A DNA stretch of 64,000 nucleotides from an uncultured Erysipelotrichaceae bacterium (GCA_937893225.1 CALBJM010000331.1:4194-68193); one strand, 5' to 3'; shown: positions 41,596 to 49,777, counted from the first letter of the stretch. The notes: generated by a model not told the origin, from the letters alone. Translations and numbers: made by a program.

Positions 41596-41965
41596 TTATA
41601 AACAAGTTATCCCCGCATCTTTTGTTATAACTTTAATGACATTGTAATCATCATCAGAAACTATTTGTATATCTGTTTTTTTTAATGCTATCAAGTTTTT
41701 CTAATATATAATCACTGATAAACAAGTATTGTATCGAGTTGTTCACTTTATCATTTTGCAATGAATAGCATGAGCATTGAATAGGTGTAAAACCAATTAT
41801 TTTTTCTTTTATATAACGATCGTCTTTTTTGCGCAACAACACTGATTCAATAAAGAAATGAATATGATGTTTGAAATGCTGAATTGTGGCATCAATATCA
41901 AATTGCATACCTTTTAATAAATCTGTGATAAGAATATCTGTATGATTTGGGCGAAGAATTGTCAT
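41596..41965 (-). pseudogene. Frameshifted IG-tail family gene (minus strand)
   Basis: The minus-strand frame from ATG 41965 stops at 41654, but shifting by one base in a run of eight A restores a continuation ending D-A-G-I-T-C-L just before a stop at 41596, matching the family tail (shortened by three residues). Its N-terminus (I-T-D-L-L-K-G-M-Q-F) matches the minus-strand 42836 gene (L-T-N-L-L-Q-G-I-S-Y). Either a decayed copy, a sequencing error in the A-run, or slippage-dependent expression. Confidence 0.65.
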
Positions 41966-42001
41966 GTGTGATTACTGTTAAACGTTGCTTTTGATGTAGC
42001 T

Positions 42002-42031
42002 ACTATAATCCAAACATATTCAAATTGTCAA
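42002..42031 (-). promoter_or_regulatory. Minus-strand promoter
   Basis: Minus-strand TTGACA (42031-42026), 18-nt spacer, TATAGT (42007-42002), upstream of the 41965 gene and back-to-back with the + strand promoter at 42044. Confidence 0.68.
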
Positions 42032-42043
42032 TGTTTTTATATA

Positions 42044-42072
42044 TTGACAAATGTCGTCTTTTATTATAGTAT
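42044..42072 (+). promoter_or_regulatory. Sigma-70-type promoter
   Basis: TTGACA (42044-42049) followed after 15 nt by TATAGT or after 17 nt by TAGTAT (42067-42072). It precedes the ATG at 42101. Confidence 0.65.
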
Positions 42073-42100
42073 TGCTAATAAACTTAATAGGGTGAGTGAT

Positions 42101-42438
42101 ATGCTTGATGATACAGATGAATTGAATGCTTTTGCTGATAAGCTAGCAAAACATTTATCAACTATTAAAGAAAACGGAGTATCTGAATTTGAAGTCCTTC
42201 AATATGAAAAGGATAAAAGTTTTTTAGTATTAACAAAAATACTGGACAATATTGTTTAGTCAGTACATCACGTGAAATTTATATCCCTGAAACAACTTTT
42301 TGTGAATTGAATATTGATGATTTTGATATGTTGTATAAATATCAAGACAATCTGAATGAATTAGATATTTATATTTATATGAATGATGCTACTATCAAAA
42401 TTCGTGATATTGGTGAAACAACATTGAATAAACTTTAA
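42101..42438 (+). pseudogene. Frameshifted IG-tail family gene (+ strand)
   Basis: From ATG 42101 (after GGGTGAG) the frame reads E-L-N-A-F-A-D-K-L-A-K-H-L-S, very like Q-L-K-A-F-A-D-K-L-S-R-H-L-S of the 46116 protein, then stops at 42259. One extra base in a short A-run near 42235 would continue it through I-D-D-F-D-M-L-Y-K-Y to D-I-G-E-T-T-L-N-K-L at 42438, again matching the 46116 protein. A single-base deletion or a sequencing error. Confidence 0.75.
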
Positions 42439-42836
42439 ATGTTTTCAAGACATACGGTACCAATGTCTTTTTCTTTTACTACATATACATTTATTTGTTT
42501 ATTGAATTCAAGTTTAACTTGACCTCGCTTTAATTTAGAAACATGTGACAACAATTTATTGTCAATATGAATTACATCAGTTAAATATATTGGTTCATCC
42601 ATATCAGTAAACGATACGACATTTAAAAGAATCGGTGTCATATGCTCATCTAATATATAGCTATTACTGTTGTCAAACTGTATTGTGGCTTTTTTAATAT
42701 AAAACCTTTGCTTAAGATATTGACCACCTTGTAGTTTTAATATCTCATCAGTGTATGAGATACCTTGCAACAAATTTGTAAGCGTTGTATTTATATCATT
42801 ATTATTATTATTATTATTATTATTAATCATAAACAA
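42435..42836 (-). CDS. IG-tail family protein with poly-Asn start (133 aa)
   Basis: Minus-strand member ending D-I-G-T-V-C-L-E-N-I. Residues 5-13 are a run of asparagines encoded by an AAT-type trinucleotide repeat, which can change length without breaking the frame. The remainder follows the family plan. Its 3' end touches that of the convergent 42101 gene. Confidence 0.75.
   Translation of the reverse strand: MFMINNNNNNNNNDINTTLTNLLQGISYTDEILKLQGGQYLKQRFYIKKATIQFDNSNSYILDEHMTPILLNVVSFTDMDEPIYLTDVIHIDNKLLSHVSKLKRGQVKLEFNKQINVYVVKEKDIGTVCLENI
42795..42832 (-). repeat. AAT trinucleotide microsatellite
   Basis: About nine near-perfect ATT/AAT units coding for the asparagine run at the N-terminus of the 42836 gene. 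Confidence 0.85.
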
Positions 42837-42861
42837 ACCTTAACCATTTATCTGCTATTAG

Positions 42862-42890
42862 AAGATAGCAACTGTATCGTTTTCTGTCAA
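42862..42890 (-). promoter_or_regulatory. Minus-strand promoter
   Basis: Minus-strand TTGACA (42890-42885), 17-nt spacer, TATCTT (42867-42862), 26 nt ahead of the 42836 start. Confidence 0.72.
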
Positions 42891-42900
42891 CACAAAGTTA

Positions 42901-42928
42901 TTGATTGACAATTCTCTCATGATATAGT
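42901..42928 (+). promoter_or_regulatory. Promoter
   Basis: TTGATT (42901-42906), 16-nt spacer, TATAGT (42923-42928), with a TTGACA overlapping the -35 region at too short a spacing. Divergent from the promoter at 42862. Confidence 0.6.
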
Positions 42929-42965
42929 AATTTAAAATTTAATGAAGATTCTTAAGGAAATGATT

Positions 42966-43316
42966 ATGCAACCTTTAGGTTTTATGGAATTATCTAAAAA
43001 GCAAATTAAGTTATTGATTAGCAAATTGGATAAAGTTACTTTTCAGTGTGGTGATGATAGTTACAAATATGTTTGTCCACGTCCATGTTGCATTTTTGAC
43101 ACTGTAGAAGTAGTTAAAGATGATGACGATATTGTATGGTACTATATTGAAGTGAAAGCATTCTCTACCGTTAACAACTATATCTCTTTTAAAGGTTGTT
43201 GGATTAAACAAAAAGAATTCGAATATTTTCTAAAACATAAAATGAGTTTTCATATTGATAATTGCGATAAATTAGTTTTAGAAGATATTGGACAAACCAC
43301 TTTAAACAATATTTGA
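42966..43316 (+). CDS. IG-tail family protein (116 aa)
   Basis: The ATG at 42966 has AAGGA at good spacing; ATG 42942 has none. Ends D-I-G-Q-T-T-L-N-N-I. Contains two adjacent cysteine pairs (V-C-P-R-P-C-C). Family core with D-K-L-V-L-E before the tail. Confidence 0.78.
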   Translation: MQPLGFMELSKKQIKLLISKLDKVTFQCGDDSYKYVCPRPCCIFDTVEVVKDDDDIVWYYIEVKAFSTVNNYISFKGCWIKQKEFEYFLKHKMSFHIDNCDKLVLEDIGQTTLNNI

Positions 43317-43354
43317 TTATAACGAATTTATTGTCTGTCAACACAAACACTGTA

Positions 43355-43383
43355 TTGACAATAATCATTTTATGGTATACTAT
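43355..43383 (+). promoter_or_regulatory. Sigma-70-type promoter
   Basis: TTGACA (43355-43360), then TATACT after 15 nt or TACTAT after 17 nt. Followed by AGAGAGG and the 43431 gene, with a 12-nt duplication of the start region (gagatgacaaat at 43414 and 43428) between them. Confidence 0.65.
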
Positions 43384-43430
43384 ATACATATAAGTTATGA
43401 AAGAGAGGTTGGATGAGATGACAAATTGAG

Positions 43431-43781
43431 ATGACAAATCAGTTGGCATTCACAGGTGCTTTTAAGTTATCAAAAGATAATAAAAGGTGTTTAATGAAAA
43501 AGTTGAACGGTATTATTGTTGACGATAACATTGTCAGATGTGAGCGCTTGCGTGATATGGAAACTCAAGTCTATACATATGAAGATAATAATAGCAACGA
43601 GTTTTATGATGTAGGTATTGCTGTAAATGGTTTAGATAATGTCTCTTTAGGTTTTAACTATTTACGAATGCCAGCAGAAGTTTTTAAAGCTGTTTTAAAC
43701 AGAAATGTAAAGTTTCGTGTTAATAAAGATTGGACCGTTGATATTGAAGATATTGGTCTTGCTGTTTTGAACGAGATTTAA
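43431..43781 (+). CDS. IG-tail family protein (116 aa)
   Basis: Ends D-I-G-L-A-V-L-N-E-I. Starts at the second of two copies of gagatgacaaat; the first copy gives ATG-ACA-AAT-TGA and stops at once. N-terminal helix N-K-R-C-L-M-K-K-L-N-G, strand-rich core, tail. AGAGAGG lies rather far upstream. Confidence 0.78.
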   Translation: MTNQLAFTGAFKLSKDNKRCLMKKLNGIIVDDNIVRCERLRDMETQVYTYEDNNSNEFYDVGIAVNGLDNVSLGFNYLRMPAEVFKAVLNRNVKFRVNKDWTVDIEDIGLAVLNEI

Positions 43782-43783
43782 CC

Positions 43784-44152
43784 ATGCAATATGATAGTAA
43801 GTTGACCAAAAAAGAACGTGTTTGCATTGCAAAAAACATTCGCGGTTTAAAGTTCAGTGAAAGCTATTTTGATTACCAAGAAGGATGTGAACGTGATGTT
43901 GTATACAGTCTTGATAACATTACTGAAAAAAGTATTGGTACATCATATCAACCACCGTTTACAGATGATGATTGTGTAATGTTTGATGTGACTTGTGAAG
44001 TTGTTGGTGATGACAAACAGTTTCGTCGAATCTCTGTATTTGCTGAACCTGATTTGTTTGATAGAATGAAAAAGAAAGAAGTGTATGTAACAATCAATGG
44101 ATATGTGTTTTATGAATGTGACATTGGTAATAAAGTATTGAACGATGTCTAA
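43784..44152 (+). CDS. IG-tail family protein (122 aa)
   Basis: ATG two bases after the previous stop. Ends D-I-G-N-K-V-L-N-D-V. Core with C-E-V-V-G-D-D-K-Q-F-R-R-I-S-V-F, aligned in position with similar strands in neighbours. Overlaps the next gene by 8 nt. Confidence 0.78.
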   Translation: MQYDSKLTKKERVCIAKNIRGLKFSESYFDYQEGCERDVVYSLDNITEKSIGTSYQPPFTDDDCVMFDVTCEVVGDDKQFRRISVFAEPDLFDRMKKKEVYVTINGYVFYECDIGNKVLNDV

Positions 44153-44528
44153 AATATGTTTCAAAAAGCTGTATGATCAGGAACCTGATTCAACCGGTAT
44201 TGTACATACTAAAAGCTTTATAGGTAATCGTTTTGATAGACGAAGAATGAAGAAGCTTAAGAAGTATCTTTTATCATCTACGTTCAACACAAAATTTCTT
44301 TCTAATTTTAAACCAGACAATGTTTTTGGTATAATGTATGATAAAATTGACAACATATTTCTATTGGGCTTTGAGAAAGATGATGTATATTTCTTTTTAA
44401 TGATTAAAAAAGATTTGTATGATGCCTTTCTTAATTGTAATGAAAAAGATTTATATATTGATTTTAATGGGGAAAATTTTATTTTAAATGTACATTCTAT
44501 TGGGAGTGTGTGTATGAATGACATCTAA
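44145..44528 (+). CDS. IG-tail family protein, NRYDRRR subgroup (127 aa)
   Basis: Contains F-I-G-N-R-F-D-R-R-R-M-K-K-L, the subgroup motif. Ends S-I-G-S-V-C-M-N-D-I (M at -4). Overlaps the next gene by 11 nt. Confidence 0.78.
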   Translation: MSKICFKKLYDQEPDSTGIVHTKSFIGNRFDRRRMKKLKKYLLSSTFNTKFLSNFKPDNVFGIMYDKIDNIFLLGFEKDDVYFFLMIKKDLYDAFLNCNEKDLYIDFNGENFILNVHSIGSVCMNDI

Positions 44529-44862
44529 AGTAAAACATATATCATTTGAGCAAAAAGTAAAATGGTTACGTAATTTCTTTTGTGAAAAAACATTTATCAT
44601 ATTTAATACTATTAACAACACATATGAAACGGTTGTATGCACAAAGCTTGATAGCATTGTTAATACTGAAAAAGATTATGTGGCAATATATGATAGCAAT
44701 AATAATCCATATTCTTTTTGGCACATTCATGTTGATGTTGATACTTTTAATATGATAATGTCAATTGACAATAATAGGTTTAAGGTTAAGTTTGCAGGTC
44801 GTCATAGTAATCTTCGATTATATATTACAGATATTGGTGAGAGTTGCATGAATGAATTGTGA
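44518..44862 (+). CDS. IG-tail family protein (114 aa)
   Basis: Ends D-I-G-E-S-C-M-N-E-L. Begins within the previous gene; probably translated by coupling. N-terminal K-V-K-W-L-R-N-F-F helix, strand-rich centre. Overlaps the following gene by 11 nt. Confidence 0.78.
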   Translation: MTSKVKHISFEQKVKWLRNFFCEKTFIIFNTINNTYETVVCTKLDSIVNTEKDYVAIYDSNNNPYSFWHIHVDVDTFNMIMSIDNNRFKVKFAGRHSNLRLYITDIGESCMNEL

Positions 44863-45226
44863 TAAAGTACGAATGTGCAATAACATTGATAAATTAAATA
44901 GTTGGCTACAGGGTCAAGGATTAATCATATATAATGAATTCACCAATACTTATGAACATATCAGACATTTAAAAGTGGTTGACAATGACATTGAAAACAA
45001 ATTGAATAAAGACCATAAATTTGTTGAATTATCATGTACAGGAAAAATAAATGTCTATACTGTATTTGAAGATGTTTTTTTAAGCTTGATAGTAAAGAAA
45101 CAGTTGCTTGAACAGCTTGATAAATTTGATAGCAGTCTTTTTAAAATAAAAGATATAACACACTACAAACATGCGATTTATTTTGATGTTGAAGATTGTG
45201 GTAATGTATGTTTAAATAGTATTTAA
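44852..45226 (+). CDS. IG-tail family protein (124 aa)
   Basis: Ends D-C-G-N-V-C-L-N-S-I (I replaced by C before G). L-N-S-W-L-Q-G-Q-G helix at the N-terminus; conserved L-I-V-K-K-Q-L-L-E-Q-L segment as in relatives. Third gene of a coupled overlapping chain. Confidence 0.78.
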   Translation: MNCDKVRMCNNIDKLNSWLQGQGLIIYNEFTNTYEHIRHLKVVDNDIENKLNKDHKFVELSCTGKINVYTVFEDVFLSLIVKKQLLEQLDKFDSSLFKIKDITHYKHAIYFDVEDCGNVCLNSI

Positions 45227-45246
45227 TATGAAAGAAGGTAATCAAT

Positions 45247-45579
45247 ATGATATTGTCGAAGAAAGATAGAATCATTTTAGCAAAAGCGTTTAACGAAAAG
45301 ACGTTTACTGATGGTGATTATTCATATACTGTTGAAACAATATCATATAAAGATGTTGGTGAAGTTTGTGACGACGCTATTATTAATGGTATTGATTATT
45401 GTGTCATTGAGGTATTATGTAAAGTTAGATGTAAGTGCAAAACTATCAAGTCACATTTTGGTTTGTTAATAAAGAAAGATTATTTGAGTTATATTTTAAG
45501 CAATCATGTAAAAGTGTATATTGATAGCTTTGTAGTTTATATTGCTGATTCAGGTAATGTCGTTTTGGATTCATTGTAA
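45247..45579 (+). CDS. IG-tail family protein (110 aa)
   Basis: GAAAGAAGG before ATG. Ends D-S-G-N-V-V-L-D-S-L. Contains L-L-I-K-K-D-Y-L-S-Y-I-L preceding the last strands, the same position as L-I-V-K-K-Q-L-L in the previous protein. Confidence 0.78.
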   Translation: MILSKKDRIILAKAFNEKTFTDGDYSYTVETISYKDVGEVCDDAIINGIDYCVIEVLCKVRCKCKTIKSHFGLLIKKDYLSYILSNHVKVYIDSFVVYIADSGNVVLDSL

Positions 45580-45621
45580 ATTAAAAGTTTTATTTTACAT
45601 TTAATATGAGCAGGATAAACA

Positions 45622-46056
45622 TTGAAAAAAAGAATAGGACACAATTGCCAATCATTTAAAAAGTTATCAGAACAAACAGACGATTGGGTGTATTCAACAA
45701 TCTTTTTGGGTAACCGTTATGAAAGAAGAAGATTAACATTTCTGATTTCATTACTGTTTGGTAATTATGCAAACAAACCTGTCATTTATGATCATATAAA
45801 GAAAGAAGTTTTAATTCCGGAATGCCTTTATATAATAACATATAATAATTCCAGCAAAACATATTTTTTTAATATAAAATATAAAAACCATAAAGCAAAT
45901 AGCAATTGTTGTAATGTAGTTGTTTCTAAAGATTTATGGGATGAGATGATTCATTTAAAAAACAAATTTATGGATTTATGTTTTGAAATTGATAAAAATA
46001 ATGTTGTCCATATAGTAAAACAACATGCAGGTTACTCATGTCTGAATAGTATTTAA
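45622..46056 (+). CDS. IG-tail family protein, NRYDRRR subgroup, TTG start (144 aa)
   Basis: No ATG fits; TTG at 45622 behind GCAGGA is the likely start. S-T-I-F-L-G-N-R-Y-E-R-R-R-L is nearly identical to the 46477 protein. Ends H-A-G-Y-S-C-L-N-S-I. The N-terminal basic tract N-C-Q-S-F-K-K-L-S-E-Q is also shared with 46477, so these are recent duplicates. Confidence 0.75.
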   Translation: MKKRIGHNCQSFKKLSEQTDDWVYSTIFLGNRYERRRLTFLISLLFGNYANKPVIYDHIKKEVLIPECLYIITYNNSSKTYFFNIKYKNHKANSNCCNVVVSKDLWDEMIHLKNKFMDLCFEIDKNNVVHIVKQHAGYSCLNSI

Positions 46057-46062
46057 AAGCAG

Positions 46063-46091
46063 TTGACATCTGTTGTTTGTTATTGTAATAT
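46063..46091 (+). promoter_or_regulatory. Sigma-70-type promoter
   Basis: TTGACA (46063-46068), 17-nt spacer, TAATAT (46086-46091), directly behind the 45622 gene. Confidence 0.78.
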
Positions 46092-46115
46092 ATTTAATAT
46101 GATCAATGGGAAATT

Positions 46116-46451
46116 GTGATTGAAATGAAGTTAACTAATAAACAATTGAAAGCTTTTGCTGATAAGTTGTCCAGACATTTATCCAAATGTAAAGAGAATT
46201 GGATATCTGAAAATGCGTTTATTGAGTATATAAAAGAAGATAACTTCATTGATGTTGTTAATGGTAATTATCGATTGATGACAACGTGTCGTGTACAATA
46301 TCTTCCAGAAATAGAATATTGTATTTTAGGCATTGATGATTTTGATGTGTTGTATAAATATAGAAACAAGCTTAATCAGCTAGATGTCTATATTGCCGAT
46401 GAAACGATTAAAGTTAGATCAATTGGTCAGATAACATTAAACGAACTGTAG
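46116..46451 (+). CDS. IG-tail family protein (111 aa)
   Basis: GTG start at 46116 near GGGA, or ATG at 46125. Close relative of the broken 42101 gene (shared A-F-A-D-K-L, I-D-D-F-D and L-Y-K-Y). Ends S-I-G-Q-I-T-L-N-E-L. Confidence 0.78.
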   Translation: MIEMKLTNKQLKAFADKLSRHLSKCKENWISENAFIEYIKEDNFIDVVNGNYRLMTTCRVQYLPEIEYCILGIDDFDVLYKYRNKLNQLDVYIADETIKVRSIGQITLNEL

Positions 46452-46476
46452 AATGTTGTTTAGGACAGGTTTAGCA

Positions 46477-46944
46477 ATGACCAATAAAATAGGCTTTAAA
46501 AGGATAAAAGGTTTTAAAAAGAAAAAGCGACGTAATTGTAAGTCTCTTAAAAAGATGTCTGAACAACATGCTAATTCACTAGGTTGGATGCATTCAACAA
46601 TCTTTTTAGGTAACCGTTACGATAGAAGACGGTTGTCATTTCTAATATCATTGTTATTCGATTGTATTCAAGGAAAGCCTGTTTTATACGATTCGAGTAG
46701 TTCGCAAATCTTAACACCTGAAAAGATCACAAACGTTTCATATAACGCAATCGAGAAACAATATTATTTTCAAATTCAATGTGTTGGTTATCATTATGTC
46801 CTTTTGATTATTTCACAAAAGTTGTGGCATGAATTGACTCATTTAAAAAACAAATATAGTGATTTAAAATATGAAACTGATGATATAGGTAACGAACATT
46901 TAGAAAAGCGTCAAATTGGGGAAGCGTGTTTAGGTAACATATAA
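46477..46944 (+). CDS. IG-tail family protein, NRYDRRR subgroup (155 aa)
   Basis: The ATG at 46477 behind AGGACAGGT is favoured; an upstream ATG at 46453 lacks a ribosome site. Basic N-terminus (K-K-K-R-R-N-C-K-S-L-K-K), then S-T-I-F-L-G-N-R-Y-D-R-R-R-L. Ends Q-I-G-E-A-C-L-G-N-I. Near-duplicate of the 45622 gene. Confidence 0.78.
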   Translation: MTNKIGFKRIKGFKKKKRRNCKSLKKMSEQHANSLGWMHSTIFLGNRYDRRRLSFLISLLFDCIQGKPVLYDSSSSQILTPEKITNVSYNAIEKQYYFQIQCVGYHYVLLIISQKLWHELTHLKNKYSDLKYETDDIGNEHLEKRQIGEACLGNI

Positions 46945-47049
46945 ATAAATTTTTATATAAAATCATATAAATATTCCTTGTATCTTTATTAAAAAGATGA
47001 TGTCTAAATCTATAGGGTATTACTATCATGAGAGAGATATTTAAAAAGG

Positions 47050-47424
47050 TTGTTGAGAAAAATAGGTTTTGTAAAAAGATTTTTATTAAATCGTTATGAC
47101 AGGCGTCGGTGTAATAAAATTAGAAAAGCGTTTGTAGGAAGAAAAACTGAAGCGTACAATGTAGGTAATGAACAATATGAAAATTTAACAATTGACGATG
47201 TGTATTTGCTTTACTATAACAGAAACCTTAATCAATACAGTTTTGTTTTTACATTCTCAAACGGTCACAGCACAACAGTCTTTTTGGATGGAACATTATA
47301 TGATAACTTGAAACATGTTGATAGCAAACAGTTAGGAACGGTGGTTGTTCTTTTACATTCAGATCGTTTCGAACAGTACATTGTTTTAAATGATGTCGGA
47401 AACACCTGTTTAAAAGAGATTTAA
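47050..47424 (+). CDS. IG-tail family protein, NRYDRRR subgroup (124 aa)
   Basis: F-L-L-N-R-Y-D-R-R-R-C-N-K-I marks the subgroup; ends D-V-G-N-T-C-L-K-E-I. The start is doubtful: only TTG codons (47050, 47053) precede the motif, while an ATG at 47028 is in another frame and stops early. A frameshift at the 5' end is possible. Confidence 0.68.
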   Translation: MLRKIGFVKRFLLNRYDRRRCNKIRKAFVGRKTEAYNVGNEQYENLTIDDVYLLYYNRNLNQYSFVFTFSNGHSTTVFLDGTLYDNLKHVDSKQLGTVVVLLHSDRFEQYIVLNDVGNTCLKEI

Positions 47425-47514
47425 ATTTTGATATCTTTTAAAGTTAAATATTTTATACATAGGGTGTTGTAAGGTATGATATATTTTGCTTAACAATCAG
47501 AAAGATGTTTTGAG

Positions 47515-47868
47515 ATGATTGAAGATGGTATTAATGGTATTATAAAGAAAGTGTCCGATTGGTTTGTAGGTCGAACGGTTAATATACCTGATTGCAACAA
47601 AACTTTAACGATACATGTGAATGAGTTTATTCCTTCAGATACATACCTTCAGTTTGATGGTCTTTATTTACATTTTTATGGTAAAGATATAAACAATAAT
47701 GAAGAGAAAATTCGTTTAATTTTGTTTGTTGATATAGATCTTTTTGATGCTGTAGGATCAACAAACAGTAAATTCTTTAGGTGTTCAAAGAGATTTGTTG
47801 CTTTTTTAGGCTATAGACTTTTCTTTGAGCTCGCTGATTTAAATGAAGAGTGTCTTGAAAGTATTTGA
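47515..47868 (+). CDS. IG-tail family protein with altered tail (117 aa)
   Basis: Ends D-L-N-E-E-C-L-E-S-I: the usual I-G is L-N, but L -4 and I -1 remain. Otherwise typical size and layout (D-W-F-V-G-R-T-V near the N-terminus). A natural test of whether the glycine matters. Confidence 0.72.
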   Translation: MIEDGINGIIKKVSDWFVGRTVNIPDCNKTLTIHVNEFIPSDTYLQFDGLYLHFYGKDINNNEEKIRLILFVDIDLFDAVGSTNSKFFRCSKRFVAFLGYRLFFELADLNEECLESI

Positions 47869-47880
47869 AAAGGTTATTCT

Positions 47881-48247
47881 ATGCAGTTTAAACATACTAA
47901 TAAGGACATTATTGATAAATGTGAAGCTATCCTTTTAAAGGTTGTAAACATTAATGATATTCATTATAGTAATGACATGTTTTCAGCCGGGAGAATTTCA
48001 ACGATATCTGATCCACCGTATAGAAAAAAAAGAAAAAGGTATATATTTGTTTGTAAATGCAACAAGACATTCAACAAATAAAAAAGATTCAGTGTTGTGT
48101 ATTTACGTTTGTAACGAGTTATTAGAACTAGACAAACAAGAAATAATCAATAAACAATTTAAAATTGAGAATATAAAGAGTAACTTGTTAAATTATTTGA
48201 ATGTTTTCGAAATTGATATTGGTGAATCTGTTTTGGAATCTTTTTAA
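47881..48247 (+). pseudogene. Frameshifted IG-tail family gene
   Basis: The frame from ATG 47881 stops at 48081. The next frame continues from about 48075 through L-C-I-Y-V-C-N-E-L-L to D-I-G-E-S-V-L-E-S-F at 48247. A one-base difference in an A-rich tract would join them. Third case in the array of a break at an A-run. Confidence 0.7.
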
Positions 48248-48261
48248 TGTGTGGAAGTGTA

Positions 48262-48618
48262 ATGAAAGAAGTAGCAGACCCTTTTATATCACATAATTTT
48301 AAACCTTTTTACTTACCATGGGATATTAGAATAGCTTTAGAAGACAATTTAGAAGGTTTAATTGTGCCATGTGAAAAGAATGAAGCAACAATATTTATTC
48401 ATTTTTATTTTCATATGCAGACTTTCGAAGGTTTAGATAACGATATCATTGTACGTGCTTTTGTAAATGCTGATGGTCATTATCAAGAAAAAACATTTTA
48501 TTTAGAAAAGACTTTGTTTGATTTCATAAAAGATAAAGTCAATATGGGTTTATACATCACAAAAGATTGTCAAATAAAATCATCTTTAATAGGTGAGTTT
48601 TTAACCTATGATATTTAG
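48262..48618 (+). CDS. IG-tail-like protein (118 aa)
   Basis: ATG at 48262 behind GGAAG is preferred; ATG 48247 overlaps the previous stop. Ends L-I-G-E-F-L-T-Y-D-I: I-G and the terminal I are in place, T replaces L at -4. Family-like length and strand pattern. Confidence 0.7.
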   Translation: MKEVADPFISHNFKPFYLPWDIRIALEDNLEGLIVPCEKNEATIFIHFYFHMQTFEGLDNDIIVRAFVNADGHYQEKTFYLEKTLFDFIKDKVNMGLYITKDCQIKSSLIGEFLTYDI

Positions 48619-48621
48619 TTG

Positions 48622-48650
48622 TTGACATTTTCTTTTTAATGTTATACAAT
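48622..48650 (+). promoter_or_regulatory. Sigma-70-type promoter
   Basis: TTGACA (48622-48627), 17-nt spacer, TACAAT (48645-48650), 26 nt before the ATG at 48677. Confidence 0.75.
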
Positions 48651-48676
48651 GTTTATATAATTCTTAAAGGTGAACT

Positions 48677-49003
48677 ATGTCGCAAATAATAAACCTACCT
48701 AATGAGAAGTTTAATCAGTTAACAGATCAGTTGTATAATCTTAAATTTGAAACTGAACGTGGTATCTTTGCAATAGATAGTTATTTTGGGTTTACTCTAT
48801 ATGAAACATTTGATGAAAACTTTTATTTATTGAAGGTTATAGCAGCAAAAGAAAGTGTAACGAATGAACCTGTTTCAATGTATAACCACACTTTTAAACT
48901 TTTAAAATCTATTGTTGATAGCGACAAGGTACAAAAGTTATTCATAAAGGACATGACAATATACCCTGAAAACTTTGGCGAAACTATATTGCAGACACTT
49001 TAG
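48677..49003 (+). CDS. IG-tail family protein (108 aa)
   Basis: AAAGGTG site. Ends N-F-G-E-T-I-L-Q-T-L. N-terminal helix E-K-F-N-Q-L-T-D-Q-L-Y-N-L, then strands, as in the array. Confidence 0.75.
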   Translation: MSQIINLPNEKFNQLTDQLYNLKFETERGIFAIDSYFGFTLYETFDENFYLLKVIAAKESVTNEPVSMYNHTFKLLKSIVDSDKVQKLFIKDMTIYPENFGETILQTL

Positions 49004-49068
49004 TTTGATTGACTGAATTATTCTTTCATATTGTTATAAAAATTATATTTTGAAAAGGAACGAATTAC

Positions 49069-49377
49069 ATGACTAATTTTGTAGCTTTTAATGGTAAAAC
49101 TCTTAAGACAATCTGTAAAGAATTAGGGTTGAACTATACAACTGTTACTCAACGAAGAATGAAGAATCCAGGAAAACCCTTGGAAGCATATCTTTATCCT
49201 GTTAGAAAGAATCGTGGTGGCAATTGTCGTGCTGATTACTTGACTAATGATGGTAAACCTATGTATCAACTATTTAAAAATAGTAAATCACAATATTCAA
49301 AAATGCTCTACTTAATGGGGAAGAAGAAATTAAGCTTTGATGAAGCTTATTCTATCGTGATGAAAGAAAACAAGTAA
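49069..49377 (+). CDS. Small helix-turn-helix protein (102 aa)
   Basis: Residues 11-27 (T-L-K-T-I-C-K-E-L-G-L-N-Y-T-T-V-T) form a classical helix-turn-helix with G-L at the turn, followed by a basic region and a second helical part (S-F-D-E-A-Y-S-I-V). Probably a DNA-binding regulator; it may control part of the array. AAAGGAAC precedes the ATG. The stop overlaps the next ATG. Confidence 0.7.
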   Translation: MTNFVAFNGKTLKTICKELGLNYTTVTQRRMKNPGKPLEAYLYPVRKNRGGNCRADYLTNDGKPMYQLFKNSKSQYSKMLYLMGKKKLSFDEAYSIVMKENK

Positions 49378-49715
49378 TGCCATATACTTCGTACATTTTT
49401 GAAGAATTGTCTGTAACTAAAGCTGTTGAGTTTAAGAATGCGTTAATAGGTACGAAGTTTTATTATCGTAATACGTTATATGAAATTATTGGTTTAGAAA
49501 ATTGTCTTTATTCATTGCACGGGACTGAACCATGGTCTATAAAAGTTAAAGCAATTGCTAAAGTTGATGGCATTTCATTAACTAAAGAATTTAGATTTGA
49601 TATATCTGAACATTTAATCAACAATGAACTTGACTATAAAAGTATGCAGTTTGCAATTGTAAATGGTGAAATTGTTCAAACTGATGTAGGTCAAGAAGTT
49701 TTAAATAACATATAA
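49377..49715 (+). CDS. IG-tail family protein (112 aa)
   Basis: Overlaps the stop of the helix-turn-helix gene by one base. Ends D-V-G-Q-E-V-L-N-N-I. F-K-N-A-L-I-G-T-K-F matches the usual helix-strand opening. Last + strand gene before a convergent terminator. Confidence 0.8.
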   Translation: MPYTSYIFEELSVTKAVEFKNALIGTKFYYRNTLYEIIGLENCLYSLHGTEPWSIKVKAIAKVDGISLTKEFRFDISEHLINNELDYKSMQFAIVNGEIVQTDVGQEVLNNI

Positions 49716-49719
49716 TGAA

Positions 49720-49749
49720 AAAGCGGTAGACATAACAACCTACCGCTTT
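49720..49749. terminator. Bidirectional terminator
   Basis: Perfect 10-bp stem (AAAGCGGTAG and CTACCGCTTT) between the convergent IG-tail and ankyrin genes; A-run on the left, T/A-rich on the right. Confidence 0.8.
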
Positions 49750-49777
49750 ACAAATTGATATGTGAATATATTTATAC

